Assembly: GCA_016801885.1 (NCBI GenBank)
Contig: CM028888.1
Location: 3,518,501 to 3,582,500 of the forward strand
Origin: Toxotes chatareus
Taxonomy: Eukaryota; Chordata; Actinopteri; Toxotidae
Length of the DNA: 64,000 bases
Reading direction: 5' to 3'
The notes below the pieces were generated by a model. The model ran no database searches. It had not been told where the DNA came from and saw nothing but the letters and a program-made list of their open reading frames with translations. Of the stretch, positions 11,001-22,440 are shown piece by piece. The position numbers and the translations under genes are program-made. Each line of letters opens with the position of its first letter. Positions within the stretch are counted from its first letter, which is position 1.

Positions 11001-14000
11001 ATAGAGAAGCCTGAAAAGATGGAAAAGCCTGAGGATATAAAGAAAACTGTCAACTGTGAAGACAATACAATACGTGATGTTACCAAGATAAGCGACTCTG
11101 CGTCAGGGCCTATGGAGGTAGTGGAGGCAGTGGCCGTTAAACAGGATCTGACAAAGCCAGAAGAGGATGACAAAACCGAGATGAACTCTGTTGTACATAA
11201 GACGACAGAGGAAGCATCTGAAGGGAAAGATAAACCTTCCAGTCCAGATGAGAAGACGAATGTATCTGAAGAAACAGATGAAAAACCCAGCATTGAGGAG
11301 GAAAAGGTGTCTGACAAACCTGAAGGATTAGAGACAGAGCATCCATCATCTGAAAGTAAAAAGGATGCTGACGAGGGAAGTGAAAAAGACACAGACAGTG
11401 ACAAGCTTACAAATGACAGTGAGAAACACCCTTGTCCGGACAAAGAAAGTAAAGAGGATTCTACAATAGATAAAGTCTCACAAACCGAAGAAGCAAAGGA
11501 GGAGAAACAAGCTCATAAAGAGAGTGAAACCTCGACCAAAATGGAGGAATCAGATCATCAGAATGTCAGCAAAGAAGCTGGTGCCGAATCCTCAGCTGAA
11601 ACTGAGAAACCAGGCCACACTAACAAGGAAGAGTCCACTGATAAACCTGCTGACGAGGAAAGTAAAAAAAGCAAAAGCGAAAAAGAAGAGTCCGCGACAA
11701 AAAAGGAGGTGGCAAACGGCGGTGAAGCACCAACGAATGTTCAGGAGGAGGGTGTTCGTCGGAAAATGAAGCCCCCAGCCCACAGAAGGAAAGCTGAACT
11801 TCAGAGAGAGGAGAGACAAGGGGATTCGGAGTCTGATACGAACACAGGGAGATCTCTTCGAAGATCCCCAAGGATCTCCAGACCGACACCAAAGGCGGTA
11901 GAGATCCAAGACAGGAAGATGGAGAAATCGCAGGCTGCTCCACCGGCTGAGAAACGCGAGGACAACAAGGCCGAGAAAGAAAAAGACGGGGAGGTGGAGG
12001 ACGAGGAGGAGGAGGTGGTGAAGGCTGTTCAGAAGAAACCAAGAGAGAAAAAGGCAGATCAGGAGGGTCAGCCCAAACCCAAGGTAAGACTGCTCAGTAC
12101 TTACATCTGATGCATTAGCTATGTTGAGCAAGTTTCTTGTCTCTGTGAGTTGTCTTTGATATTGAAATGAAACCAGAGGTAAACAGAAAAATAAATAACA
12201 TGCTGATTCTGCTCTGCTGGAAGTCAACATGCTGTTCTTGTCTTCAAGGGGAGAAAGAGACGGAAGATTCGGTGGTCCAACACTCGAACGCGCCGTAAAA
12301 AGAAAGGCTCTGAAGACGAAGATGAAAACAGCGACGAGGAGTCCAGCGACGAGGAGGAGAGCGAGGAGGAGGATGACAGCGACGAAGACTACAAGGTTGA
12401 GCGGAGCAGAAAGAGGCGGAACCGCAACCGAGAAAGGCGAAGCTCGGACTCCTCGACATCCTCAGACGACGACCTACCTCCAAACGACGACCCCTGCAAA
12501 CACTGTGGTCTTCCAAATCACCCCGAGCTGGTGGGTACCCTCAGGATCTCACAAGGTCTGTATTTCACAGTCATGTGTGGGAGGCTTTTTAGAGAGCTGA
12601 GGAGCAACAACAGCAAAAAGCACACTCACCTACAGATTCATTCCTAACCTTGGAACAACTGCTAGTCCCTGAAGATCTGAGGCTCATCATTGATCAGAGG
12701 ACACTACAAAGCATTTAAGTAAAATTTTAAAGTTAAATCTAAAAGTGACATGGAGCCGACTGAGAGAAGCTAAAATGGTGTGAACAAAGTTTAGTTTTTG
12801 TTAAAAGCCTCCCTGCAGAGTTTTCGACCAGATAGAGCTGAAAGTGAGAAGATTTGCGAGACGTGAACGAGGCAGTCAAGATGTGATGTGATAAAAGCGT
12901 GGATGAGTCTTTCTAAATCTTTAGTCTGAAGGAAGGGTCTCAGTCTTGCAGTGTTTCTTAGTAGGAAAAGGCAAATTCTGCATGAAGCTCAACACTTGGA
13001 ATCAAAAGTTCATAGAGTTGCAGAGTGGGAGGAACTATTTTGGTTGCCCCTGATTCCAGAAGTAAAAGTCTATTTAATTTTCTCCATAAACAACATTATG
13101 TGACTCACTTCCATGGTTTAGATGGACATGAAGATTAACGACTGTTAGAAAATATCTGGTTCTTTCATCGATAAAGACTGATGGAAAAAGGAACTTCTCA
13201 GGCACTGCTGAAAGATTTTAAAATGGAACTTTGATTTTTCAAATTTATATGTGTTATTAACTTTCTGGCACACGATGAACTACATAAGGTTTGCTGTTAA
13301 CATCTGTCCACATCTGCCTCGTAGATCTTACTGTGTGATTCGTGTGACAGCGGCTACCACACAGCCTGTCTGAGGCCTCCCCTCATGATCATCCCCGATG
13401 GAGAATGGTTCTGTCCACCCTGTCAACACGTGCGTACCAGTCTGAGTACCAAAAAGTTAAAAGATATGAAAAAGTAAATGAAATATGAACACAGCTCTAA
13501 TGTTTAAATGTTTCATTCCCCTCTGTAGAAGCAGCTCTGTGACAAACTAGAAGAGCAACTCCAAAACCTCGACGCCGCTTTGAAAAAGAAGGAACGGGCC
13601 GAGAGAAGGTGAGACATTTAACGCTTGATCAAAAAAGGGGCATCAGTGACACTCAGCAGCAACAAGAAAATAATGTTCCGCTTTATTTAGAACAAATACT
13701 AAATAAAATATATACTGGTACAGGTTAGAACATGTTATATTATACTTGCACATTTTATTAATGTTGAAATGGAGCAGTCAGTCCTCTTCATGTGTATTAT
13801 CTTTTCCAGGAAGGAGCGTCTAATTTATGTTGGGATCAGTGTTGAAAACATCATCGCGCCCTCAGTAAGTACAAAGTGTGGTCGTACAGTGATGAGCGGA
13901 GACAAGAAAAATATTCACCGTCCGATGTTTGCACCATAAATGACCCAACTGTCACCCCAAACAGGTGGAGGTAGAGGAGGAAAAGCCAGAGATCATAATC

Positions 14001-17000
14001 AAAGAGAAGAAAGAAGCAAAGCGCAGTAAGAGCTGGGGTCGAAGGTCAACAAGGGCGAAGAAAACCATCAGCTACAGGTTTGTGCTCCAGAGACATTTTT
14101 CATTTATTGCGTTTTCTATATGTAATAGAAATTGAAAACAGTACCATGAAATAGCATATAAGAATACAGTAATGTCAACACAGCAGAAACACAGATTAAA
14201 CCATCTGCCAAACAACCATTGAGGCATTCAGGAGAAAGTTGTCAGTTAACAGGAAACTATTTGATCCATAACACCGACACATCCCTTCCTCCTGCACGTG
14301 TCTGTATTCTGTTTACTATTGGAGAAATAGCCTAATGAAGCCCAGTGAATATTGTTGATGTTTTCTTTTCACTCAGAGTGATTCAGCTGTTCCAGTTACT
14401 GACGGTAGAGTTTCTTATGGTCAGGGTTTTGACAGCAGGCTTTTTAAATTCTCTCTGCAGCAAAAAAGCTGATCACTCATGAAATGTGATTCTTGTCTGT
14501 GCTGATGTTCGTTTTACAGATTTGATGAATTTGATGAGGCGATCGAGGAGGCAATTGAGGAAGACATCAAAGAAGCAGAGGGCGGAGGTAGGAACAGGAC
14601 TTCTTACTGTTGAAAATGATTTTTTGAAAAATTCTACATTTTAGGAAACATGCTTTTTTTTTGTGGAGATTTAGATGAGAAGTTTGATACCAAAATTTAC
14701 TTACCAGCACCTCGTTAATTAACCAAGGTAAAAAAAATTACAAGAAATTGTTTGTCACATAACCACTGAAGAACTGCAACTCATCATTTTTTTTTACATA
14801 ACCAAAAAAGATAAAATGCGTTAATTAATGAGCTTTAGAGGTGGATTTTGTTACCATTAAACAGAACCAGGCTAACTGTTTCCCATTGTTTCCAGTCTTT
14901 ATGCTAAGCTAAGCTAAGTTGACTGGCTGCTGGCTAAATCATTAAAATGACTAAGTATATTTCCCCAAATGTCAAACTGTTCCTTGGAGATTTGAGAAGT
15001 AATTTATTTAAGGTTTTGATGATGGGTGTTAATTTTATCTACAGGAGCTGGTCGGGGAAAAGACATGGCCAACATCACAGGCCACAGAGGAAAGGATATG
15101 TCCACCATCCTTCAGGCGGAGGAGGGTAAGGAGAACGGTCGCCCGCCACGAACCACCTCTGGTCAGCGCAAGAAAAAACGCCGGCGACTCAATGACCTGG
15201 ACAGCGACAGCACCGTGGATGAGGAGGAGAGCGAGGAGGAGTTTCGCCTCAGCGAGAGGTAAGATGAGACGCGACTGCGCTGACAGAGTTTGACTCTCAG
15301 AGATGTTGTTACATTTCTGCATTTGTTTGTTCTTCTATGGCTGGATGCAGCTCAGAAGAAGAGTTTGTAGTGTCAGACAATGAGTCAGAGGGTGAAACAG
15401 AGGCGGGCTCCAACGACAGCGACTTCGGCAGCAACAGCAGCGGGAAGCACCATACTTCTTCGCGCAGCAGGAAGCCACCGACACGACGACAAAGCTCCCG
15501 AAAGCGGCGGAGACCAAGAGGGTATTCAGATGATGAAGAGGACGAGACGGATGAGGATGATGAAGAAGATGAAATAGGTACATTGGTCTCATGATATGAT
15601 CATATTTTGTTTTTGTTGTGTCAATCTTCTGTTGTCCAAGATTAACGTTTTCAAGCAAACTTCCCACACTGTGATATAGAGCAATGCTGGAAACATACTC
15701 TCACTGGTATTGTCACATTCGTTTAAACATATGAATGTGACTCTAGCTGTTAGTAAGTTAAGCAGGATTTATACTCTGTCCAGGCTGCTTGCTGCATAGT
15801 TTTATAGCGTCAGAAACCCTCCTTCCCCAAAACCTTTTCCGGTGTCAGAATAGGAGGTCTGTGTCTCATGGTTTCTGTAAATTTCCAAAACTGACGATCC
15901 AGCATTCACACCCACTTCACACCGTGGTTGGTCAGCTGCCAGCGTCTCAGCCAGAGATGTGAGAGGAGCCAGACATTTTTACTTCTCTCAGCTCTTTCTT
16001 TTTTTTTTGTTGTTACACAACTGTTTCTGTCACTTCTCATGTGGAGAACGGAGTGCAGCTCTGTGAATGTGCGCCGGAAAAATGTGCGCCTTCCAGCGTG
16101 GACGTCTGAAGCACATTTGATTTCTGACGTGGTCCGACAGCACGTCTTAAGAACCCATTCTGAGACCATGAAGCAGCCCTTGGTTTGGATTTCCATCTCC
16201 CTCCTAACAAATCACACAGTTTTTTTTTTTTTTTTTTAGGCATGTCAGTGTTACGTTGCGCTAATCTGGCCAAACAGGTGCAGGTTAATTGAGCTCTGCA
16301 GTCTGGGAGCAGATTTTAGCCTTAATAAACTCTGATGTACAGATTTCAACTACCTCCAGTGAAAGAATTTTAATGAAGCTCCTCTAATGGCTAAACAGTC
16401 TATGACTTTCATAAAGGGCTTGTTTCACTGTGTGGGTTAATGTCAACTCTTGATAGTGCTGTATGTTGGGAATGTGATGTGCACCTCATTGAAGTTGTTT
16501 ATGCCCCTTTGGCCAGCTTACGTTTGTAACCCATGATTATTGTTGTTGTGTGTGTGTGTGTGTACAGTGACTGAAGGCTCCAGCGAGTTTAGCGACAGTG
16601 ATCTTGACGTGAGTCGACGGCGGTCTCGGCGGAGTCAGAAGAAGCAGGTGAACTACTGCGAGACGTCGGAGTCTGAAGGCTCTCAGGCAGAAACCAACCG
16701 GGCGAAGATGAAACCCAGGCGCCACTCGGACAGCTCAGATAGTGACGGTCAGTCAGAAACATGCAGTACACATTTAGAACAATGCCGCGGCCCAAAATCT
16801 TGACCTTTAGTTTTGATACCACATATGCTAGTAATAATAATAATAATGCCTTTTTATTTTACCACTGTCCTTGCCTTTTAATCTTGCCTTCTCATAAACA
16901 CAAACAACACATACAGATGAAACGATCCAGCTGCTTGAAATTATGAAAATCATTTATGAACCTTTTCAGCACCATGGACAGAGACATTCAGATCCTCCTG

Positions 17001-18052
17001 ATATGAAACCTTTGAACTGAGTTATTGGCAGAGTCACTGCAGATAAACACAAATAAAAAACACTGTTTAATAACAACATGTACCTTGAAGAATAGAAGAG
17101 CCTCAGGGAATGTACTTCTTTTAAATCTCTCAGAATAATGTCCATAACAAGTGGTGGTTGGTGGTTTGTAATTTTAAATGCAGTCTGAATCATTTTGTCT
17201 TCAGCAGCAGTAGTCCGGCTGCCAAACCAAGCTGTGATGGAGAAAGTTATCACACTACCCACAGCCTCTTAAATTCCAAATAAAAATGTTTATATGACAT
17301 TTTATGGCTTTAGTAGCAATAGCAGTTCTGTCTGATGTGTATTGCCTGTTTTGGTCATAAAATAAACCCTATGTGCAGACATAGTTACCTATTAAACTAC
17401 TGTATATCACACAAAGCTGATTAAAAATAATGTTTAGTATATCAAGGTAATAATGACAGAGCTGCAGGCAGCTAAAGGTGTTCCCTGTTTTCTTTCACCA
17501 GCGAGTTTCTCCAGAGACTCTGAGGAGGAGTCAAGGGATCGGAGGGTGAAGAGGAGAGCCGACTCCTCAGAGGAAGACTCACGGCAGCGACGCAGACGTC
17601 TTGCACTGAAACGCAGGAGAGCATCTGAAGACGATGACTCGGACGACTCGTCAGACGACTCGTCGGAGGAGGATCGTCCCATCCGTAAACGGGTGAACCG
17701 CATCGACTCGGACGATGACGATGAGGAAGAGGAGGAGAAACCAAAGGAGAAGAAAGCAGAGGAGGAGTCAAAGGGAACAAATCCATTGGACTGCAATCTG
17801 GTGGAGCTACCGCCCACCAATGGACAGAGCCCGATAAAAAGCCTCGAGGGCTTCATCAGCCGGCCTGCTGCTGCTGCTCCAGGCCTCATCCCGCATCTGG
17901 AACCGCCCAAAAACATCAGCGCCACACCAGCCGCCGCCATTGCACCAAACGGCCTGGTTGGCCAGGAGATGGCAGCGCAGGACGATGATGAAGATGACCT
18001 GTTAGGAGTCACAGACCTAGTGGACTACGTCTGCAATAACGAACAATTGTAA
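5058..18052 (+). CDS. rsf1: Remodeling and spacing factor 1 (RSF1), complete, 16 coding exons, 1748 aa
   Basis: Histone-binding subunit of the nuclear RSF remodeller (with SMARCA5/SNF2H), which spaces nucleosomes. Exons: 5058-5211, 6949-7040, 7489-7581, 8438-8643, 8801-8928, 9385-12083, 12249-12530, 13325-13429, 13529-13608, 13810-13864, 13965-14077, 14520-14587, 15045-15258, 15351-15577, 16568-16747, 17502-18052. All are AG/GT bounded, and the sum (5247 nt) keeps phase throughout. Landmarks: N-terminal NYAVICSFLERYG; MRLQPIGRDKDGQMYW in exon 4; an acidic disordered middle; a C4HC3 PHD finger at residues about 1206-1253 (CKHC, CDSC, H, C, CPPC); RRLNDLDSDS; acidic/serine tracts; and the terminal VTDLVDYVCNNEQL, a very close match to the mammalian end as I remember it. 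The start is the first ATG in the exon with strong N-terminal similarity. The protein is longer than the human one (1441 aa), mainly through exon 6. Confidence 0.96.
5212..6948 (+). other. rsf1: rsf1 intron 1 with a diverged tandem repeat at about 6081-6465
   Basis: This 1.74-kb first intron shows no coding exon. Three related stretches begin at about 6083 (GTTTCACAGGTCTGTAACTG), 6211 (CTTTCATAAATCTGAAACA) and 6363 (GTTTCACAAATCAGAAACTG). Each runs on through a variant of GTCCAGA..TGAC..G and then AGTGGTTTTTG or AGTGGTTATTG. This makes an old tandem duplication of about 130-150 bp units. A GCTAGC-rich stretch lies at 5268-5295 and a T-run at 6181-6197. Confidence 0.6.
7582..8437 (+). other. 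rsf1: rsf1 intron 3, no recognised feature
   Basis: This is AT-rich intron sequence with A-runs near 7668-7690 and 8089. The open frames here (for example around 8183-8401 on the reverse strand) lack splice or domain support. Confidence 0.6.
9385..12083 (+). other. rsf1: rsf1 exon 6: large acidic/lysine-rich disordered exon
   Basis: A 2699-nt exon coding for about 900 residues, dominated by Glu, Lys, Ser, Asp and Thr and almost free of aromatic residues, as expected for an intrinsically disordered histone-binding region. The 12 codons upstream of 9385 are intron read-through: the acceptor TTTAG at 9380-9384 restores phase with exon 5. Visible pieces include a likely SUMO site AIKEEP, a block NDQQAKIPLKKRGMKF that I recall as conserved in human RSF1, a hexad run of EKPE near 10970-11030, four VIK motifs between about 10640 and 10875, and GRSLRRSPRISRPTPKAVEI near the end, also conserved. 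Most of the repeat-like text between these blocks appears lineage-specific. Confidence 0.9.
12480..13429 (+). other. rsf1: PHD zinc finger of RSF1, split by intron 7
   Basis: The first Cys pair (CKHCGLPNHPEL) closes exon 7, ending at 12530. Exon 8 (13325-13429) supplies CDSCDSGYHTACL and GEWFCPPCQH, completing a C4HC3 finger with the usual Trp two residues before the last Cys pair. The 794-bp intron between them (12531-13324) shows nothing recognisable. All zinc ligands are present. PHD fingers of this type read histone H3 tails, though the specificity here is not deducible. Confidence 0.93.
14588..15044 (+). repeat. rsf1 intron 12 holding a GCTAAGCTAA-type dispersed teleost repeat (about 14830-15000)
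   Basis: From GAGCTTTAGAGGTGGATTTT through CCAGGCTAACTGTTTCCC, CCAGTCTTTATGCTAAGCTA and on to CCCCAAATGTCAAACTGTTCC, this follows a short interspersed element that I recall as frequent in perch-like fish genomes. It has no coding content and is probably a non-autonomous element. The start is uncertain because its left part (14650-14720, GTTTGATACC) may also belong. The family name is not known to me. Confidence 0.6.
15578..16567 (+). other. rsf1: rsf1 intron 14
   Basis: This 990-bp intron has no coding exon. The first 50-60 bases are related to a segment of the rsf1 3' UTR (see findings). The stretch from about 15760 (AGCAGGATTTATACTCTGTC) has the look of a decayed DNA-transposon end but is not assignable. 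A T-run lies at 16220-16238. Confidence 0.5.
16547..16562 (+). repeat. (TG)8 microsatellite at the exon 15 splice acceptor of rsf1
   Basis: Eight TG dinucleotides run directly into TACAG at 16563-16567. They replace the polypyrimidine tract normally seen upstream of the acceptor. Three TTG triplets precede them. Confidence 0.85.
16748..17501 (+). other. rsf1: rsf1 intron 15, no recognised feature
   Basis: AT-rich intron of 754 bp with a short AAT run near 16833-16847. No exon or element was identified. Confidence 0.55.
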
Positions 18053-18689
18053 AAACAAAAATGGTGTACTGTTTCATTTTTTGTGGTATTGTATTTTTAT
18101 ATTGCTTAACTTTATTATTCCCTCCCCCACCAACACTTCCTTGTTGTCCTTTTTACTTGTGTCATCGGGAGCTTGATTCTCAACAATCTCCGCTACAGTA
18201 AGAACTGGATCTCTTTCACCAGTCTAATGCTGTCCCTGTGGGATTGTACAATAACGAATAAGGGCACCAAGTTATCAAGTCTCATTTGTTTGGTAATAAT
18301 CAGTTTACCTGCAAATCACCCACATCATCCAGCTCCACTGCCAAACCACCTCCTTCTAAAAACATGTCACTCATCATTTCTCTTGTTACATCGTCCTGTT
18401 TTCTTTTCTTCTTCTTCTTTTTTTTTTTTTTTATATACTGTCACGTCCAAGATTTCTACAAATTGTGCTCTGTTACCCACATACATGTAGGGAAAATTGG
18501 CACTAACGTTGTTTATTATGTAGAAAATAGTTGAAGATTTGTTTATTTGAATGCTAAATGACCGAGACTTTTCGTTATTTTTGGGAGTAAAGCAAGGCAT
18601 TCCATGATTGACATGAAGTGTTCTGGGCATCAAAAACGAATCTTAGTTTTACATTTTATCCCTCAAAGGTTTGACATTTTTGATAAATA

Positions 18690-18850
18690 CACTTACTGGC
18701 TTTCTGGCAGTGAAAGATGAGAAGACTGATACCACTTTACATGTCTGGGTCTTAAACATGAAGCTACAGCTAGCAGCTGGTTAGCTTTGCTTAGCAAACT
18801 GGCTTCTAGCCTGTTAGCTAAGCTAACCAGCTTCATGTTAGCTATCTAGA
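18690..18850 (-). repeat. GCTAAGCTAA-type dispersed repeat, reverse orientation, with hairpin potential
   Basis: GATGAGAAGACTGATACCAC, then ACATGTCTGGG, ACATGAAGCT, CAGCTGGTTAGCTTTGCTTAG match, in reverse, the same repeat family as at 14830-15000. Around 18757-18840 the arms ACATGAAGCT/AGCTTCATGT and AGCTGGTTAGCT/AGCTAACCAGCT are self-complementary, so the transcript could fold into a stem-loop in the 3' UTR. Confidence 0.55.
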
Positions 18851-19144
18851 CTGATTTTTAGTTTTGATTAGATGCAAGAGAGCAGAAATAGGTACATTGG
18901 TCACATGACATGATCATAATGTGTTTTTGTTGAATCACTATTCTTTTTTTTTTTTTATTCTATAACTAGTAAGCTAGTAACACCCAAAATAAATCAGTGA
19001 GTGCTACATTTAAATTAATTTCCAGTCAGCTGTCTTTAACATAAACCAACCGACCTTTTGTTTATGTTGATTGAAGCGTATTTGAGATTGTTTTGCAGAG
19101 TCCAACAAAGCTGAAGTATTTTGTGTACTATATACAATTTTAAC

Positions 19145-19215
19145 AGGCAGATATGAGAGCCGTATCTACTCATCTTACTCTTCTCCAGGAAGTAAATTCC
19201 CAAAATGTCAAACTT
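19145..19215 (+). repeat. Second fragment of the same dispersed repeat, forward orientation
   Basis: ATATGAGAGCCGTATCTACTC, CATCTTACTCTTCTCCAGGA and TTCCCAAAATGTCAAACTTT resemble the tail of the 14830-15000 family. It lies about 300 bp from the reverse copy. Confidence 0.45.
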
Positions 19216-21176
19216 TTGTTTTAAACCCTTCTTATTTGTTTTCCTTTAATTTGCGAAAGATTTAGATGAGACTATTTATTAATCTGTTTTGGGGAGAAGA
19301 CGGACGGATCAGGTCCACTTGGATCGCATGTTTGATAAGCTAACCCTTCACACACCCCGGCTGCTATATTGCTGGTCAGATATTTGTGTGTGTGCTGGTT
19401 ATTGTAGATGGAAAACAAACACATTATTCCTAGTTTTCTGCCCTGGATATTAAAGTGTTATGCATATATATTCAACCCCTTGCATCAGATGAAGGTGTGA
19501 ATGTATATATGTGACCAACCAGCCGACCAGCCTTCATTTCTCAGCCCTCCCCATGAACTTTTTTGTTGAATGATAGAGTAGTTTTTGTATATTGTATACA
19601 TGTATAATTATTTTAACTATGTGCGCTGCCATCAGTATCCATGGTGAGCTCCCAGTTTGGGGAAACAAAATCAGAAGTAAAACTCTCTTGTCCCTTCTAA
19701 TCTCAAGATCTAGTCTAGCCTCTTCCTATAACATTTATGTTAACTTTTGTGTTTTTGTTTTAAATAATGATGCATTTTTTGTATGTCTTAACATTTATTT
19801 GTTGTTGTCTCTGTCTGAAAAGTGTCTTATTTTCTTTGTGCATTGTCCTTCACTGAAGGTTCAAAAACCTGCAGACCCCTGGCTTTTATTAACTAAAATA
19901 ACACTCAGTTCCAAAACAACCCTCTTTTCTTTTTCTTTTTATTCTACTCTGCTGGATCTTCCTACATACAAAATCTGTGTTTTTATTCAAATCCTCTATT
20001 TTCATAATCTTGGGTTGACATTTGGGTCAGGTTGCAGTAAACTACCAACCTTTAAGACCTCAACCCCAGTTCAAGATTGTGAAAAATATACATCTTTATG
20101 GAATAATTAGTTTTGAAGCGTCAGGATGCAGTTTTTGAATGGAGGGAAATGGACAGAAAAAGAAAAACAAACCAATGACTTCACTGACCTCTGCTGGAAC
20201 CAGTCTGTGTGTATATCTGTAGTTTTTGCTGTAATATATTTAGAGGCATTTTTTTAATCATGGAAAAATATATTGGGCAATTCTTTGGGATTGCATGAGT
20301 TTCTAATAGTTTTCTTTTGTAGGGAACTAATATTGGCACAACATTTTTTGTAACAAAACCAGAAAACTTTGGCATGTTTTAAGGATGTCTGTTATCTCCT
20401 GACCTGTTGCATTAGTGCTGAAGGACTTGTGAAGTAGATGGTCATTTGCAGTGAAACTGCATAGGTAAGCATGCGCTGACCTACTAAAGGCATGTTACAG
20501 AGGCTCGGGGAGATGGGAACTTATCGTATAAAATAATCTAGGACAGCTGAATCTGATTAAAGAGAGCAAATGTAAAATATTTTGTAAATTAGTCTCAGCA
20601 TGGTCTTCACAGAGGATAAACCACTCTATTTATCATACCGTTTTGATGCTGGCTGTGGCCAAAATATGAATTCCAAGACAAAACCTATATGTGCTGCTTG
20701 CAGTGCACACAACATAGGCTTCTATACACAATATTTAGCATTTAGATTAGTTGGACAGAATATAGAAACCCAATTCTACAAATGTAGTAGAAGTGTGTGT
20801 TCTGGTGGGTTGAGTCAGAGTAAAGGAATGTGGATGTCTGTATGCTATAAGTGACCCTGTTATATACTCTCCACAGAGATAAGGAGAATGTATTCATATG
20901 TATCTCACGGTTATGAAATAACCAGTAGCAAGAGCTGCACAGTAACGGAGAGAGGAGTGAAATATAGGCTGCGATGGGGTTAAGAGAGGAAGTCGGTGCC
21001 AATGACTGAAGTGTTAACAGAGTTTCCTATTTACCTCATGATGAATCTGGGAAGAAAGACACCCTGTCCACTGTGTATAGACCCTAGTAGACTGGTCGTT
21101 GGTGTTTTGTCTGCTCCTTGCCTTTTTGTTAAATTTACTGTTATTTCTTATGAATCTGATCTTGTACATTTGTCAT

Positions 21177-21182
21177 AATAAA
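21177..21182 (+). terminator. rsf1: AATAAA polyadenylation signal of rsf1
   Basis: AATAAA followed within 30 bases by a GT-rich element. It is the last such signal before the satellite, and its position fits the end of a long rsf1 3' UTR. Confidence 0.6.
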
Positions 21183-21809
21183 ATGGGTTTTAAGCCTCAT
21201 ATCACTCTGGTCTTGTGTGACTTTTGATGTGGAACTGCACTGATCATCTGGTCTTTTGGCCACAATTGATACTGGTGTAAAACCAATCCCGGTGTAAAAA
21301 TAAAACATCCTAAAAAAGCAAGCAGACAAAAAACGAGCATACACTGGAAAACAAATGAAGTGCATCACCAATGAGCAGTCCACTGCTGCAATCGGCATCA
21401 AAATCGGCGAAAAATCACATTTTTTTGGCCTCAAAATGTCATAAAAAACGTCATAGTATAGTAAGGCGTCAAAATCGGCCAAAAAAAGTCAAAAAATTTT
21501 TACCTCAAATTGTCATAAAAAACATCATAGTATAGTAAGGCGTTTTTTTCGGCCAAAAAAAGTCAAAATTTATTTTGACCTGAAAATGTCATAAAAAACG
21601 TCATAGTATAGTAAGGCGTCAAAATCGGCCAAAAAAAGTCAACATTTTTTTTACCTCAAAATGTCATAAAAAAACGTCATAGTATAGTAAGGCGTGAAAA
21701 AATGGGCAATAAAATGTAAAAAAAAAAATTTTGACCTCAAAATGTCATAAAAACCGTCATAGTATAGTAAGGCGTCAAAATCGGCCAAAAAATGTAAAAA
21801 AATTTTTTG

Positions 21810-22440
21810 ACCTGAAAATGTCATAAAAACCGTCATAGTATAGTAAGGCGTCAAAATCGGCCAAAAAATGTCAAAAAAAATTTTGACCTCAAAATGTCAT
21901 AAAAACGTCATAGTATAGTAAGGCGTCAAAATCGGCCAAAAAAAGTCAAAAAAATTTTTGACCTCAAAATGTCATAAAAACTGTCATAGTATAGTAAGGC
22001 GTCAAAATCGGCCAAAAAATGTCAAAAAAATTTGACCTCAAAATGTCATAAAAAACGTCATAGTATAGTAAGGCGTCAAAATCGACCAAAAAAAGTCAAC
22101 ATTTTTTTTTACCTCAAAATGTCATAAAAAAAACGTCATAGTATAGTAAGGCGTTTTTTTTGGCCAAAAAAAGTGAAAAAATTTTTTGACCTCAAAATGT
22201 CTTAAAAATCGTCATGGTATAGTAAGGCCTCAAAATCGGCCAAAAAAACTCAAAATTTTTTTTGACCTCAAAATGTCATAAAAAACGTCATAGTATAGTA
22301 AGGCGTCAAAATCGGGCAAAAAAAAGTCAAAAAAATTTTTGACCTCAAAATGTCATAAAAACTGTCATAGTATAGTAAGGCGTCAAAATCGGCCATAAAA
22401 TGTCAAAAAAAAATTTGACCTCAAAATGTCATAAAAAACG
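21810..22440. repeat. Left-zone duplicated block of variant monomers (copy A)
   Basis: Contains an ordered set of rare variants: CTGTCATAG (21981), ATCGACC (22081), AAGTG (about 22171), CATGGTAT (22213), CTGTCATAG (22362) and GGCCATAAAATG (about 22391). The same order recurs at 24000-24630. A shortened second cycle follows internally at 22362-22620, about 381 bp after the first (five monomers). Confidence 0.8.

Larger units (their letters stand above)
18053..21200 (+). other. rsf1: rsf1 3' untranslated region
   Basis: About 3.1 kb follow the rsf1 stop with no coding exon and no earlier convincing gene border. It ends at an AATAAA at 21177-21182 followed by a TG-rich stretch (gtcttgtgtgac). 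It contains a T-run at 18418-18432 and two fragments of a dispersed repeat at about 18690-18850 and 19145-19215. The internal open frame 19592-20110 shows no domain character. Earlier poly(A) sites are possible, so the 3' end is inferred. Confidence 0.6.

Noticed and set aside
10280..11443. 387-codon serine-rich open frame on the minus strand
   Set aside because: Antisense shadow of rsf1 exon 6: Glu/Lys/Ser/Asp-rich codons on + give Ser/Phe/Leu/Val text on -, with no domain character.
11592..12230. Minus-strand open frames opposite the end of rsf1 exon 6
   Set aside because: Shadow frames of the conserved sense exon, with no splice-consistent partner.
15760..16250. Harbinger- or hAT-like transposon in rsf1 intron 14
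   Set aside because: Only a vague resemblance of GGATTTATACTCTGTCC to fish DNA-transposon ends. No matching opposite end or target duplication was found.
19592..20110. 172-codon open frame downstream of rsf1
   Set aside because: Low-complexity hydrophobic text from AT-rich 3' UTR, with no similarity recognised.
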